Source: Acetobacter persici JCM 25330 (GTDB taxonomy: Bacteria > Pseudomonadota > Alphaproteobacteria > Acetobacterales > Acetobacteraceae). From it: 64,000 nucleotides of DNA. Within the stretch, counting starts at the first letter, position 1. The number at the start of each line of letters is the position of its first letter. This document shows, piece after piece, positions 17,858 to 27,962 of the stretch. The position numbers and the translations under genes were made by a program. The DNA lies in the NCBI RefSeq assembly GCF_000613905.1, contig NZ_BAJW01000001.1, positions 55,500-119,499 of the forward strand, read 5' to 3'. Under the pieces are notes generated by a model, which searched no databases, was not told the DNA's origin, and saw only the letters and a program-made list of their open reading frames with translations.

Positions 17858-20113
17858 GTGAACCAGACTGATCATGTGCCTGATGTTTCTGGCCCTTCTT
17901 CTGATCCAGGCCGTGAAAGTGCCTCCCGCGTCAGCCCCACGATGATTCGCCTGAGAGCGGTTGTTGCAGCGGCCCGCTTCCATGGGCTGGAGCTGGATGT
18001 CCGCGATTTTGCGGCAGAACCTGGGGAAGAAAGCCCGTCTCCGGCCACTCTGGTGCGCTGGCTGGAAGAGCAGGGTGCGGTCGCCAAGGGGATGCGCATC
18101 AAGTGGCGGTATCTGGTCAAAATGACCAGCTCCCCGCCTATTGTGCTTATGTTCCGGGACGGCTCTGCTGCGGTGATGGTGGGGGCAGACCCGGCAAAAG
18201 GCGTTGTCTGGCTTCGTGATCCGTTAAAAGATGAAGCGGCCGCACCCGTGCCTGTTGATGAGTTGCGTCTGAGCCGGATCTGGATCGGTGACGTGCTGCT
18301 GATCAAGCGGCGCCGTGATCAGTCTGAAGCCGATGCGCCGATCAATCTGACATGGCTGGCCAAGATGGTCCTGCGGGAAAAGCGGTCCCTGCGTGATATT
18401 GCCATTGCATCTATGACGCTGAGTATTCTGCAGATTTTCCCCCCCCTTATTGTCATGCAGGTTATTGACCGGGTGGTGAATTACAAATCCATGTCCACGT
18501 TGATTTCGATCAGTGGGATTATTGTTGTTTTTTCTGTTTATGAAATTCTACTGTCTTATGGACGTCGTGAATTGTCCATGGTGCTGACAACCCGTGTTGA
18601 TTCTCGCATTTCCTTACATGTGTTCAGTCGGTTGGTGTCGCTGCCACTGGAGTATTTTGAACGTCAGCAGGCGGGTAACCTGCTTGGTCGTGTCATGGCG
18701 ATCTATAAGGTCCGAGATTTTCTGACCGGAAAGCTTATGAATACTTTTCTCGACCTCTTCACGCTCGTCGTTATTTTGCCTTTTCTGTTTTATTTGAGTT
18801 CGACTCTTGCATGGATGACTGTTGCTGCAGCGGGCTGTATTGGTTTGATCGTTGTGATTTTCATGGGGCCTGTCGCTAAGGTCATGACTGCGCAAATGCA
18901 GGCGGAACGTGAACGCGGCGCTATTTTATACGAAACAGTTGCCGGTATTCGTACTTTAAAGACGTTAGCGCTGGAGAATATGCGGAAACAGGTCTGGGAT
19001 GAAGTGACTGCTGTAGTTATTCGCTGGAAGTTGGCGGTTGGACGAATGTCTAACTGGCCGCAAACTCTGGTGATGCCGCTGGATATGTTTATCAACCGCG
19101 GTATTATTATTATCGGTGCTTATCTGGCGTTGGTGAGTCCGTCTTCTGTTGGCGTCGGGGGATTAGTAGCCTTCATGATGCTTGGTGGACGTGTGGCGTC
19201 ACCTTTAGTCGGTTTTGCAAGGCTTCTGGATGATTTCAACGAAGTTATGACGTCTCTGGGTGAAGCAGCTTCGGTTTTGAATCAGCCCACAGAAACAAAG
19301 GCGCTGACAACAGGGATGCGTCCTGCAATCAAAGGGGCTTTATCGTTTGATGGTGTGGATTTTACCTATCCAGGCTCAACGTCCAAAGCTCTGAATAATG
19401 TCAATTTTGAAGTGCCTGCCGGGACCATGCTTGGTCTGGTGGGCCGAAGCGGTTCCGGGAAATCGACTATCACGCGTCTGCTTCAGGGGGTCAGTCGGTC
19501 CTATACAGGTTATCTGAAGCTGGATGGGATTGATCTGCGTGAAATCAATCTGACCCATCTGCGACGGTCTTTTGGTGTGGTGTTGCAGGATAACTTCCTG
19601 TTCCGTGGTACTATCCGTGAAAATATCACAGCTGGTCGCCCGGGATATACGATTGATGACGTCGTGCGTGCCGCGCGTATGGCCGGGGCGGAAGAATTTA
19701 TTGAACGGATGCCTGCCGGGTATGAGACCTTTATTGAAGAAGGCTCGACGAATATTTCCGGTGGGCAGCGTCAGAGGTTGGCGATTGCACGCGCAGTCAT
19801 TACTGACCCCAAGCTGATGATTCTGGATGAGGCGACGTCTGCGCTGGATCCTGAGAGTGAAGCACTGGTGAACGCCAATCTTGAACGGATTGGCAAAGGG
19901 CGCACGATGGTCATTGTCTCGCACCGCCTTTCTTCTCTGGTGAATTGCGACCAGATCTGTGTGATGGACCACGGATCTGTCGCAGATATTGCCCCGCATG
20001 ATGTCCTGCTTGAACGGTGCGATATTTATCGTACGCTGTGGATGCAGCAAAATCGCCATACGGAAGGAAGAGCTAAACCCAGTTCGTCTTCTCTGGTCGC
20101 AGAGGGAGAGTAA
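17858..20113 (+). CDS. Type I secretion ABC transporter with degenerate C39-like domain
   Basis: Inner-membrane exporter of the HlyB/LapB type. The N-terminal 130 residues resemble a C39 peptidase fold (VAAARFHGLELDVRDFA to PAKGVVWLRDPL). They lack the catalytic Cys and His, so the domain likely docks substrate rather than cutting it. Five to six membrane segments follow. The ATPase has Walker A GRSGSGKST, signature SGGQRQRLAIARA and Walker B LMILDEATSALD. The GTG at 17858 after AAAAGGG is preferred over the TTG at 17840. The HlyD-like gene starts three bases after the stop. Codon and base use is more AT-rich here than in flanking genes. Confidence 0.9.
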   Translation: MNQTDHVPDVSGPSSDPGRESASRVSPTMIRLRAVVAAARFHGLELDVRDFAAEPGEESPSPATLVRWLEEQGAVAKGMRIKWRYLVKMTSSPPIVLMFRDGSAAVMVGADPAKGVVWLRDPLKDEAAAPVPVDELRLSRIWIGDVLLIKRRRDQSEADAPINLTWLAKMVLREKRSLRDIAIASMTLSILQIFPPLIVMQVIDRVVNYKSMSTLISISGIIVVFSVYEILLSYGRRELSMVLTTRVDSRISLHVFSRLVSLPLEYFERQQAGNLLGRVMAIYKVRDFLTGKLMNTFLDLFTLVVILPFLFYLSSTLAWMTVAAAGCIGLIVVIFMGPVAKVMTAQMQAERERGAILYETVAGIRTLKTLALENMRKQVWDEVTAVVIRWKLAVGRMSNWPQTLVMPLDMFINRGIIIIGAYLALVSPSSVGVGGLVAFMMLGGRVASPLVGFARLLDDFNEVMTSLGEAASVLNQPTETKALTTGMRPAIKGALSFDGVDFTYPGSTSKALNNVNFEVPAGTMLGLVGRSGSGKSTITRLLQGVSRSYTGYLKLDGIDLREINLTHLRRSFGVVLQDNFLFRGTIRENITAGRPGYTIDDVVRAARMAGAEEFIERMPAGYETFIEEGSTNISGGQRQRLAIARAVITDPKLMILDEATSALDPESEALVNANLERIGKGRTMVIVSHRLSSLVNCDQICVMDHGSVADIAPHDVLLERCDIYRTLWMQQNRHTEGRAKPSSSSLVAEGE

Positions 20114-20116
20114 GCC

Positions 20117-21574
20117 ATGAGTGAACAGGATATTGTGGCCTCAGGGCAGACAGCTGGTTCTGAAGTGGATCAGGAGCAGGAGCCTGATTTTTTGCGTCAG
20201 GCGGATGATCCGTATGCACAGGACGATATGCCCGTGGCGTTGCTGGAGTTTCATTCGCCGACAGCAGCACTAGTCAATATGCCGCCAACGCCATCTGCCC
20301 AGTATATTACGTGGCTGGTTGGGGCGCTGGTTCTGTCCTCTGTGACTGTAATGACGGTTTTCCCTCTTGACCGGGTTGTATCAACACAAGGTCGTCTGGT
20401 CTCAACAGAACAGACCCTTGTGGTTCAGCCGCTTGATACGTCTATTGTTCGTTCCATTGACGTGCGGGAAGGGGATTTTGTTCATAAGGGGGATGTTCTT
20501 GCGCATCTCGATCCGACGACGTCAGGTGCGGATATCGACAACATGCGCACCCAGAATGATCAATATCAGGCCGAAGTTGATCGTCTGATTTCAGAAACGC
20601 AGGGAAAAGCTTACGCGGTTGAACCTCAGAATCCGGCTTCTGTTCAGCAGGCCGAAGCATTTCTCAGGCGCAAAGCTGAGTTTGATGCCAAAGTCATGAA
20701 TTATGACAAGCAGATCGCCAGCCTGCAAAACGAACTGCAGAGCGCTCAGGCCAGTGCGGCTATGTATGCGGCGCGCGCCAAAGTGGCGGCCGATGTGCAT
20801 AAAATGCGGATGCAGTTGCAGAAAGATCAGGTCGGCAGCAAACTATCCACCCTAAGCGCTCAGAATGAGTTGATGGAAGTCGAGCGTTCCCAGATTGCAG
20901 CGCAGCAACTGGCAGGCAGTACGCGGAATAAGCTGGCCGCGCAGGTTTCTGAAAAAGAAGGCTATATCCAGAACTGGAAAGCTGAGGCGTACCGTGATCT
21001 CGTGACCGCACAGCATCATCTGTCAGAAGCGAAAAGTGCTTATCAGAAGGCTGTTTTGCATAATAGTCTTGTAACGTTGAAAGCAGACGAAGACGCTGTT
21101 GTGCTCAATATCTCCAAAGTGTCGGTTGGGGCCGTGTTAACAGTCGGGCAAAAGTTGATGACGCTCGTGCCTGTTGGCAAAGGGCTTGAGATTGAAACTG
21201 TTATGTCCGGTAAAGATGCCGGATTTGTTCGCCTTGGCGATAAAGCGCTCGTTAAGTTTGCAACGTTCCCTTATCAGCAATATGGGGGTGCCGATGCAAC
21301 TGTAAGGACGATTAGCGCGGACTCCTTTGTCGGAGGTCCGTCTGGTGGCGGCCAGCAAGATAGTAGTGACGTAACGCCAGATAGCAGCAGTAAAGAGTTT
21401 TATCGCGTTCGTCTGCGCGTTGATCGCTATACGCTGCATGGGGTGCCGAGTTTCTTTCATCCCCAGCCCGGTATGCCGGTATCGGCTGATATTCGTGTCG
21501 GTAAGCGGACTGTCATGCAATATCTGCTGAACAGCTTTATGCCACTGATGACGGACGGCATGCGGGAGCCCTGA
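20117..21574 (+). CDS. HlyD-family periplasmic adaptor
   Basis: Membrane fusion protein linking the ABC exporter to an outer-membrane channel. It has a cytosolic N-terminus of about 60 residues, one membrane helix (WLVGALVLSSVTVMTVFPL) and a lipoyl half-motif (SIVRSIDVREGDFVHKGDVL). A long coiled-coil hairpin rich in Gln, Ala and Glu follows. The C-terminal beta barrel (KALVKFATFPYQQYG) is interrupted by a Ser/Gly/Asp-rich loop near residue 410. At 485 residues it fits the HlyD/LapC class. The outer-membrane TolC partner is not encoded in this window. Confidence 0.9.
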   Translation: MSEQDIVASGQTAGSEVDQEQEPDFLRQADDPYAQDDMPVALLEFHSPTAALVNMPPTPSAQYITWLVGALVLSSVTVMTVFPLDRVVSTQGRLVSTEQTLVVQPLDTSIVRSIDVREGDFVHKGDVLAHLDPTTSGADIDNMRTQNDQYQAEVDRLISETQGKAYAVEPQNPASVQQAEAFLRRKAEFDAKVMNYDKQIASLQNELQSAQASAAMYAARAKVAADVHKMRMQLQKDQVGSKLSTLSAQNELMEVERSQIAAQQLAGSTRNKLAAQVSEKEGYIQNWKAEAYRDLVTAQHHLSEAKSAYQKAVLHNSLVTLKADEDAVVLNISKVSVGAVLTVGQKLMTLVPVGKGLEIETVMSGKDAGFVRLGDKALVKFATFPYQQYGGADATVRTISADSFVGGPSGGGQQDSSDVTPDSSSKEFYRVRLRVDRYTLHGVPSFFHPQPGMPVSADIRVGKRTVMQYLLNSFMPLMTDGMREP

Positions 21575-21619
21575 GGGGAGCCGCGGATAGCTGAGTCTTG
21601 TCGGGAGAAGGGGCATAGT

Positions 21620-23406
21620 ATGCTGAAAAATCTGATTAGCCGCCTCTTTGGAAAGCGCAACGAGCCAGCAGCCGATAACAGGCTGCTTCAGGCCAAGAGC
21701 TTGCTTGAGCAAGGGGAGCACTCCAAGGCCTTTACGGTTCTGACTACCCTTGCAAGAGAAGGGCAGCCGGAAGCGCAGTATCTGGTCGGGCAGGCTTATC
21801 TGAACGCTCAGGGAGCCCCTCCCAACCTGATTGAAGGAGCGCGCTGGACCCGGCGTGCTGCTCTCAAAGGTTGGGACCGGGCTGCTTTTATTCTGGCGAC
21901 GTTGTATCTGCATGGTCTGCCACCCGAGGTAGAAGAAGGCGAGAGCCTGTCTTCTGTTTTTGAGGACTACAAAAAGCGGGAAAAAGCTCAGCCAGATTAT
22001 TACAAAGCGGCTCGCTGGGCCAGACAGGCTGCGGAAGCAGGTAACCCCGATGCGCAGGCTCTGTATGGCTATATCCTGAGTGCAGGCCCGGATGATATTC
22101 GGGACCCTGATCAGGCGCTGCTTTGGTACCAGAAGTCAGCAGATGCAGGATGTTTACAGGGTTATCTGGGGCTTGGTCTTGCGGCGCTGAAAGGCGCGCA
22201 AACGTATGAGCAGTATGCTCAGGCAGCAGTGGAGTTGCAGAAAGCCGCGGACGGTGGGCTGGGCACAGCGCTCTATCTGATGGGCGTGATGGCCGAGCGG
22301 GGCACCGGCGTTCCGCAGGACGATGCTCTGGCGACAGCCTATTTCGGTCGGGCCGCCGAGCAGAATGTCCGGGGGGGACAGGCAAAATATGGCATCGCCT
22401 TATGGCGGGCAAAGGGATTGAGCGGAACCGCGACCGGGGTGAAAGCTGGCTGCGCAAAGCCGCGCTGGCGGGTGACGCTGAAGCAGCGGCTATTCTGGGT
22501 GACTGGTATGGGCGTGGGATAGACCTTCCCCCCAACTATGCAGAAGCGATCTCGTGGTATCGTTTTGCGTCCGAACACGGCCATGCGGCTGCAAGCCACA
22601 CACTCGGGACCATTTACATGGCGGGTGTGGGTGTTCCGAAAGATCCGGAAGCGGCCTCGTTCTGGTTTAAGCTGGCAGCAGAACAGGGTGATAAGAAAGC
22701 CACGGCTGATCTCGCAAATCTGGTGCTTGAAGGCGATGCGCCCAGAGAAGATGGCCGGGCGCTCATGGAGTTCTACAAACATGCGGCCGAAGAGGGCGAC
22801 CTGCTGGCCGCGTTTAACTTTGGTGTCTGTCTTGCGCAGGGCGTCGGGGTTGAGCGGGATGAAGAGGAAGCCCTCCTCTGGCTGCATAAAGCCGCAGAAA
22901 AGGTGGTCAACGCCCAGTACTGGTATGGGAAGATGTTGTTGCAGGGGCGTGGCGTTGCGCAGAACCCTGTGGAAGGCCGAGCGTGGGTTCAGAAAGCCGC
23001 TGAAGCAGGCATGGCAGAAGCCGAGATTGCGTATGCTGATCTGCTGGTCACGGGTGTTGGCGGCCCGAAAAATCACCCGGAAGCCCTGCGGATTTACAAA
23101 CAGGCAGCAGAGAAGGGCACCGCGTCAGCCATGTTCTCCGTGGCGGCACTCTATGGCGGTGGTCATGATGTGCCGGAAGACCGGGCTCTCGCGCGGGAAT
23201 GGTTCCTCCGGGCGGCAGAGCAGGAGCATCCGGCGGCCCAGTTGATGATTGCGCGGTACTACGCCAATGGTCTGGGGGGAGAAAAGGATCTGGAACAGGC
23301 ACGTATCTGGTACCGGAAGGCCGAAGCACAGAATCTTGCACAGGCAAGTGCGGAACTGGCAAGCATCGGTACCGGCGGTACGGTGCCTTTGCCCGCAGAG
23401 AGCTGA
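21620..23406 (+). CDS. Sel1-like repeat protein (one frame break)
   Basis: A protein of about 595 residues built almost wholly of Sel1/TPR-like helical repeats, with motifs such as AQYLVGQAYLNAQGAP and AQYWYGKMLLQGRGVAQNP recurring about every 36 residues. Such solenoids usually scaffold protein-protein contacts. There is no signal peptide, so it is probably cytosolic. The frame breaks near 22402; restoring one A gives YGIALMAGKGIERNRDRGES and the repeats continue without interruption. It lies 45 bases after the HlyD-like gene and before the glycosyltransferase, so it may organise substrate, glycosyltransferase and exporter. That role is inferred from context only. Confidence 0.82.
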
Positions 23407-23454
23407 TAGTCCGTTATAAGGCGTAGCGATGGTAAGCAGAGAGCGGGTTCGCTG

Positions 23455-26400
23455 ATGGCGCAGTCAGATGAGACACAAGGCGCGCTCTCTGGTTTTGTGA
23501 CGCAGGAAGACCGGGCGGCCTGGCAGGTGTGGGCCAGCGCACGGGCTCAGGCGACGTTTCAGCGAGGCAATGAGGCCTGGCAGGCCGGGCGGGAGTCGGA
23601 AGCATGGAACTGGCTGGAACGCGCTAACCGGCAGGCCCGGGATAACCCTCATGTCATGCTCGCTCTTGCACTGGCGCGGCAGGCTGTCGGGGATGTTGCA
23701 GGGGCAATTGATCTTCTGAAAATCCTTCTGGATCGTTTCGACTTTCGGGAGGGCTGGGTTCTTCTGGCCACGTTTCAGCAGGCGGCTGGGCATGGCGCTG
23801 CTGCCGTTTCAGCACTGGGGCAGGTTTTGTCCCGGTTTTCCTGCACGTCTGATACTGCAAAACTTGCGGATAAGATCACAAGGCTGAATGGTCTTGCAGG
23901 CTGGTGTGGCTTGCAGGGGGATGGCACGCTGCGGCTGGGTGGTGCTGTTGCAGGGCAGACGCCGGTTGTGTGGCTGGATGCGCAGGCAGTCAAAATGGCG
24001 CGCAAAAAACAGGCTGGCACTGTCCTGCTGGCTGGAAGACGGCGCGCGCTCTGGACGTTCGTCTGAAAGACCTGCCTTTTTTAGTGGGTAATCCGGTTCA
24101 GCCGTTTGCAATTGCGCGAAGTGAGGGGCTGGTTGAGGCGGGGCCGGACGGGCTGACGGGCTGGGTCTGGCTGCCCCATGACGCGGATCGTGCGCCTGTT
24201 GTGCAGATACAGGATGCTTCCACAGGAAAAGTCCTGCATGCGTTCACCGCAGAAAACGTGAGTGACTCTGTTCCTTCTGACGTGCCGCTGGCCCGCTATC
24301 GCGCTTTATCGCTGCCCTTTGACGCTCTGCCGGATGTGCCGGTGCGGGTGGTCGGGCCTGATGGGCGAGATCTTGCGGGTAGTCCTCTTGATGTCGGGCT
24401 GGAACGGCGTTCAGGCAAGATCGTTACGGAGGCTCTTGCTGCCAGTTTTATTTCTCGGAAAATGCCTGGTAAAATAAAAGGGTTTCCCAGTTTTGTTCCG
24501 GTCCCTGTGCAGGAGGCTGTGGCAGGAACCCCGTGCGTCTCTGGCCAGCAGGCTGGGGTTGCTGTTGTTATCCCGGTTTATCGGGACAAAAATCGCACGC
24601 TTGCGTGCCTTGAAGCGGTACAGCGGACTGTTTCGTCTGCTGACGTTCCGGTTGTCATTGTGAATGATGATGCCCCGGACCCGGATCTGGTGCTGGCCGT
24701 GACACGTTTTGCGCAACAGGCCGGGTTTCGTGTTCTGACCCATGCGCGCAATTATGGTTTTCCCTCAGCCGTTAATACCGGTTTGAGGGAGGTGGCCGGG
24801 CATGATGTGATTGTGCTGAACAGTGATACGCTGGTAGCCGAAGGCTGGGTGGAAGAACTGCGGCGTATTGCTTATGCGTCCGCCGAGACCGGGACGGTCA
24901 CACCCTTTTCCAATGACGCCAGTATTTTGTCCTACCCTTCTCCGGATAAGAAAAATCCTGTGCCCGACCTTGCGCAGGCGCAGGAACTGATGGCGCAGGC
25001 GCAGGCCGCCAATGCCGGACAGGCGATTGAAATCCCGACTGCTAACGGCTTCTGCATGTATATCCGGCATGACTGTCTGGCGCAGACCGGGTTGCTGCGC
25101 GACGATGTGTTTGCGCAAGGCTATGGGGAGGAAAATGATTTTTGCATGCGCGCCCGCGCGCTGGGATGGCGGCATCAGGCGGCACCCGGCGCGTATGTTG
25201 CGCATGTCGGGTCGGCGTCTTTCGGGGGAACCCGCAACGGACTGATGCGCCGGAACGAGGCGATTCTGAACCGCCTGCATCCCGGTTATCATGAGATGAT
25301 TGCGGCGTGGATTGAGAAAGATCCTCTGTTTAACGCCCGTCGGCGGCTTGATCTTGTGCGGTTCCGGGCGGCCGCATCGCAGAGCACGTCCGGACGGAAA
25401 AGCCGGAAGAGACGGGCCGTGGTGCTTGTCACGCATGATTATGGCGGCGGCGTTGAGCGCGTGGTGGGTGAGCGTGTCACGGCTCTTGCCGCACAGGGCG
25501 TGCGGCCTCTTATTCTTCGTCCCATAGGCGGAGGGTGTGTGCTGGAGGAAGGGGGGCAGATGCTTATCCGTCTCTGCGTTTCAGGCTGCCCGATGAGTGG
25601 GCATTGCTGACCCGTCTGTTAAAGGCGGAAGGGGCAGCAGAGGTGGAAGTGCATCATCTGGCCGGGCACAGTTCGATGCTCTACGGTCTGCCTGAGGCAT
25701 TGGGTTGCCCTTATACTGTCCATATTCATGATTATATGTGGTTTTGTCAGAGAATTTCTTTGATGGGGGTGAAGGGCCGGTATTGTGGCGAGCCGGATGT
25801 GGCAGGGTGCGAGACGTGTATCGCGCTACTGGGCCGTAAAATGGAGGAGGATGTTTCCGTTACGGTTTATCGCACACGCGCAGAAGCTTTTCTGAACGCT
25901 GCGCAGGCCGTTTATGTCCCGTCCCACGATGCCGCCCGGCGGATGCAGCGGCAGTATGCCAGCCTGACCTGCCATGTGCGGTTGCTGGAAGACGATGCAG
26001 TACTCTGTGCGGAAGGGGCAGCACTCCGGCAGAGGGCGCTTCCGGTGCCCGAACAGCGTATTCCCGGTGTGGCCGTTCTGGGGGCCTCCCGGAGTGAGCG
26101 TGTCCGGGTGTGTGTTATTGGCGGCATTGGGCGGGAGAAGGGGTATGATGTGCTGCTGGCTGCCGCACGGGACGCCGCGTTGCGGGTCCTGCCGCTCGAA
26201 TTTGTGATTGTGGGGCACACACCAGATGATGAGGCGCTGATGCGCACCGGCCATGTTTTTATAACCGGAGAATATCAGGAGGAGGACGCCATTCCGCTGA
26301 TTGCCTCCGTGCAGGCGGATTATGCGTTTGTACCTTCTGTCTGGCCGGAAACCTGGTGTTTTACGCTCGGACTGGCCTGGAAAGCAGGTTTGAAAGTTGC

Positions 26401-26548
26401 AGCATTTGACCTTGGAGCCCCGGCTGAACGGATACGGGCCACAAAACAGGGTATGCTGTTAAAGACAGATCTTTTAGAAGAGGGTCTGAATGACGTATTG
26501 ATAAAACTCGGACGCATTGTCGCTGAGGGCCGGGGTGTGTCTGCATAA
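23455..26548 (+). CDS. Large bifunctional glycosyltransferase (GT2 plus GT4-like, two frame breaks)
   Basis: About 1030 residues after repair. The N-terminal 150 residues look TPR-like. A GT2 domain begins GVAVVIPVYRDKNRTLACLE, with VIVNDDAPDPD and VLNSDTL as nucleotide-sugar and metal motifs. A GT4-like domain begins VVLVTHDYGGGVERVV and ends with VPSVWPETWCFTLGLAWKAG. One G restored near 24035 (AGKTARALDVRLKDL) and one in the G-run at 25551-25556 (EEGGADAYPSLRFR) make the frame continuous. Being between secretion genes and another glycosyltransferase, it probably glycosylates an exported protein or surface polymer. The acceptor is unknown. Confidence 0.82.
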
Positions 26549-26620
26549 TAACCTTTTCTTTACTGGCTCATGATTTTTTGATTTACAGTTTTCCTGTATC
26601 GTCACGATGGAAGAAATTTT

Positions 26621-27888
26621 ATGTCACAGATACCCAGACGCCTGCGCCTCAGCGGATTTCTGATCTTAAGGTATCGGGCCATCTGATGACGCTTCAGACA
26701 GGCCTGTTCTGCGTGTTTCACGCCCCCGGACAAAAGGCGCCCACGGCGGCCGGTCTGCCCGGAGTCCGCCTGTCTCAGCCGCCTGTGCGGGATGAAGGTA
26801 ACATCAGCATCGTGACGTTTGATGAAGATGGCTGGCTGGGGGGCCAGAATGGCGCGGCACTGATCCGCGTGCAGCGTGGCCCCGCGCAGGTGCTGGTCAC
26901 GGTGTATCAGGAACTCGGCTCCCCGCATGACGCACCCCGTTTGCAGGTTGTGCAGCTAAGCCATGATGCAAGTGCTGGTCCGGTTGCGCAGCATGCGCCT
27001 GTTGCGCCGGAAGGTCAGGCGTCTGCTCCCGTGGCCGCTCCTGTCGTGCCTCAGGCCGCGCCTGCTCCTGTGGCAGCCCTCAGTCCCTATGCGGCAGAAA
27101 TTGGTGCGCATATTCAGCGCCGTGGCGATGTCATGTCCCGCGTGGGTGAGTGGATGGGTGAGCCCGGAAGCCATGCGTGGATTGAAGGTTTCGGAATTGC
27201 ACCGTCTGAAGAGATTGGCGCTGATGATATTGAATATCAGGCCGTGCTTGGCAAAGGCTGGCTTTCTCCGTGGGTTGAAGGCGGCAAATATTGCGGCAGC
27301 CGCGGGATGGCGCTGCCTATTCTGGGCCTGTGCATCCGCCTGAAAGGCAAAGCCGCAAAGAAATTTATCTGCCGGGTGACCGCGACCTTTACCGATGGCA
27401 CACGCGTTGGGCCGGTTGAAAGTGGCGAGCCGATTGAATCCGCCAGTCTGGCACCGCTGGAGGCCTTCCTGCTGGAAATTCTGCCGCGTGAAGAAGAGGG
27501 TGGCCGCGGGAAGGGCCGCCGGGGTGGCAAAGGCCGCAACGCCGTTGCGGAAGCCGAGGCCGCTGCGGATCTTGCCGCACTTTTAGAAGAAGAAATTGAA
27601 GAAGCCGAACTTCTGGAAGATCTTGAGGAACTGGAAGCCGAGGCGGATACGGCTGAAGAGTTTGAACTGTTTATAGAAGAAGAGCGTCCGGCCCGTAAAA
27701 CGCCGGGCAAGCCGCGTGCTGGTCGTCCCGCGGGTAGGGGGCGCGCTGTGAAAAATGCAGCGCCAGAGAGTGTGCCTGCCAAATCCGCAGGGCGCCCGCG
27801 CAAAGCGGTTGCTGCGCCAAAAGCAGCCCCGGCCAAAGCTCCGCCGACAGGGCGTGGCCGTGGCCGCAAACCCTCTTCCCGGCGCTAA
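26621..27888 (+). CDS. Novel protein with ChW-like domain, acidic linker and basic tail
   Basis: Not recognised as a named family. The first 110 residues look beta-rich. After a Pro/Ala linker comes a compact domain with GKGWLSPWVEGGKYCGSRG and LPILGLCIRLKG. This resembles hydrophobic-Trp (ChW) repeats by eye. An acidic helical stretch (about 275-345) and a Lys/Ala/Pro/Arg-rich histone H1-like tail follow. The best ribosome-binding site (GGAAG) precedes ATG 26621. One base missing a few codons later would make the product begin MSQDTQTPAPQ; otherwise an in-frame TTG at 26578 must serve. No signal peptide is visible. Confidence 0.6.
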
Positions 27889-27962
27889 AAACTCCTGAAG
27901 GTCCGGTTTGAAAAAACCGGGCCAGTCCGGGAACGTGGTGGCATAGCAATACAGGTAATCCC

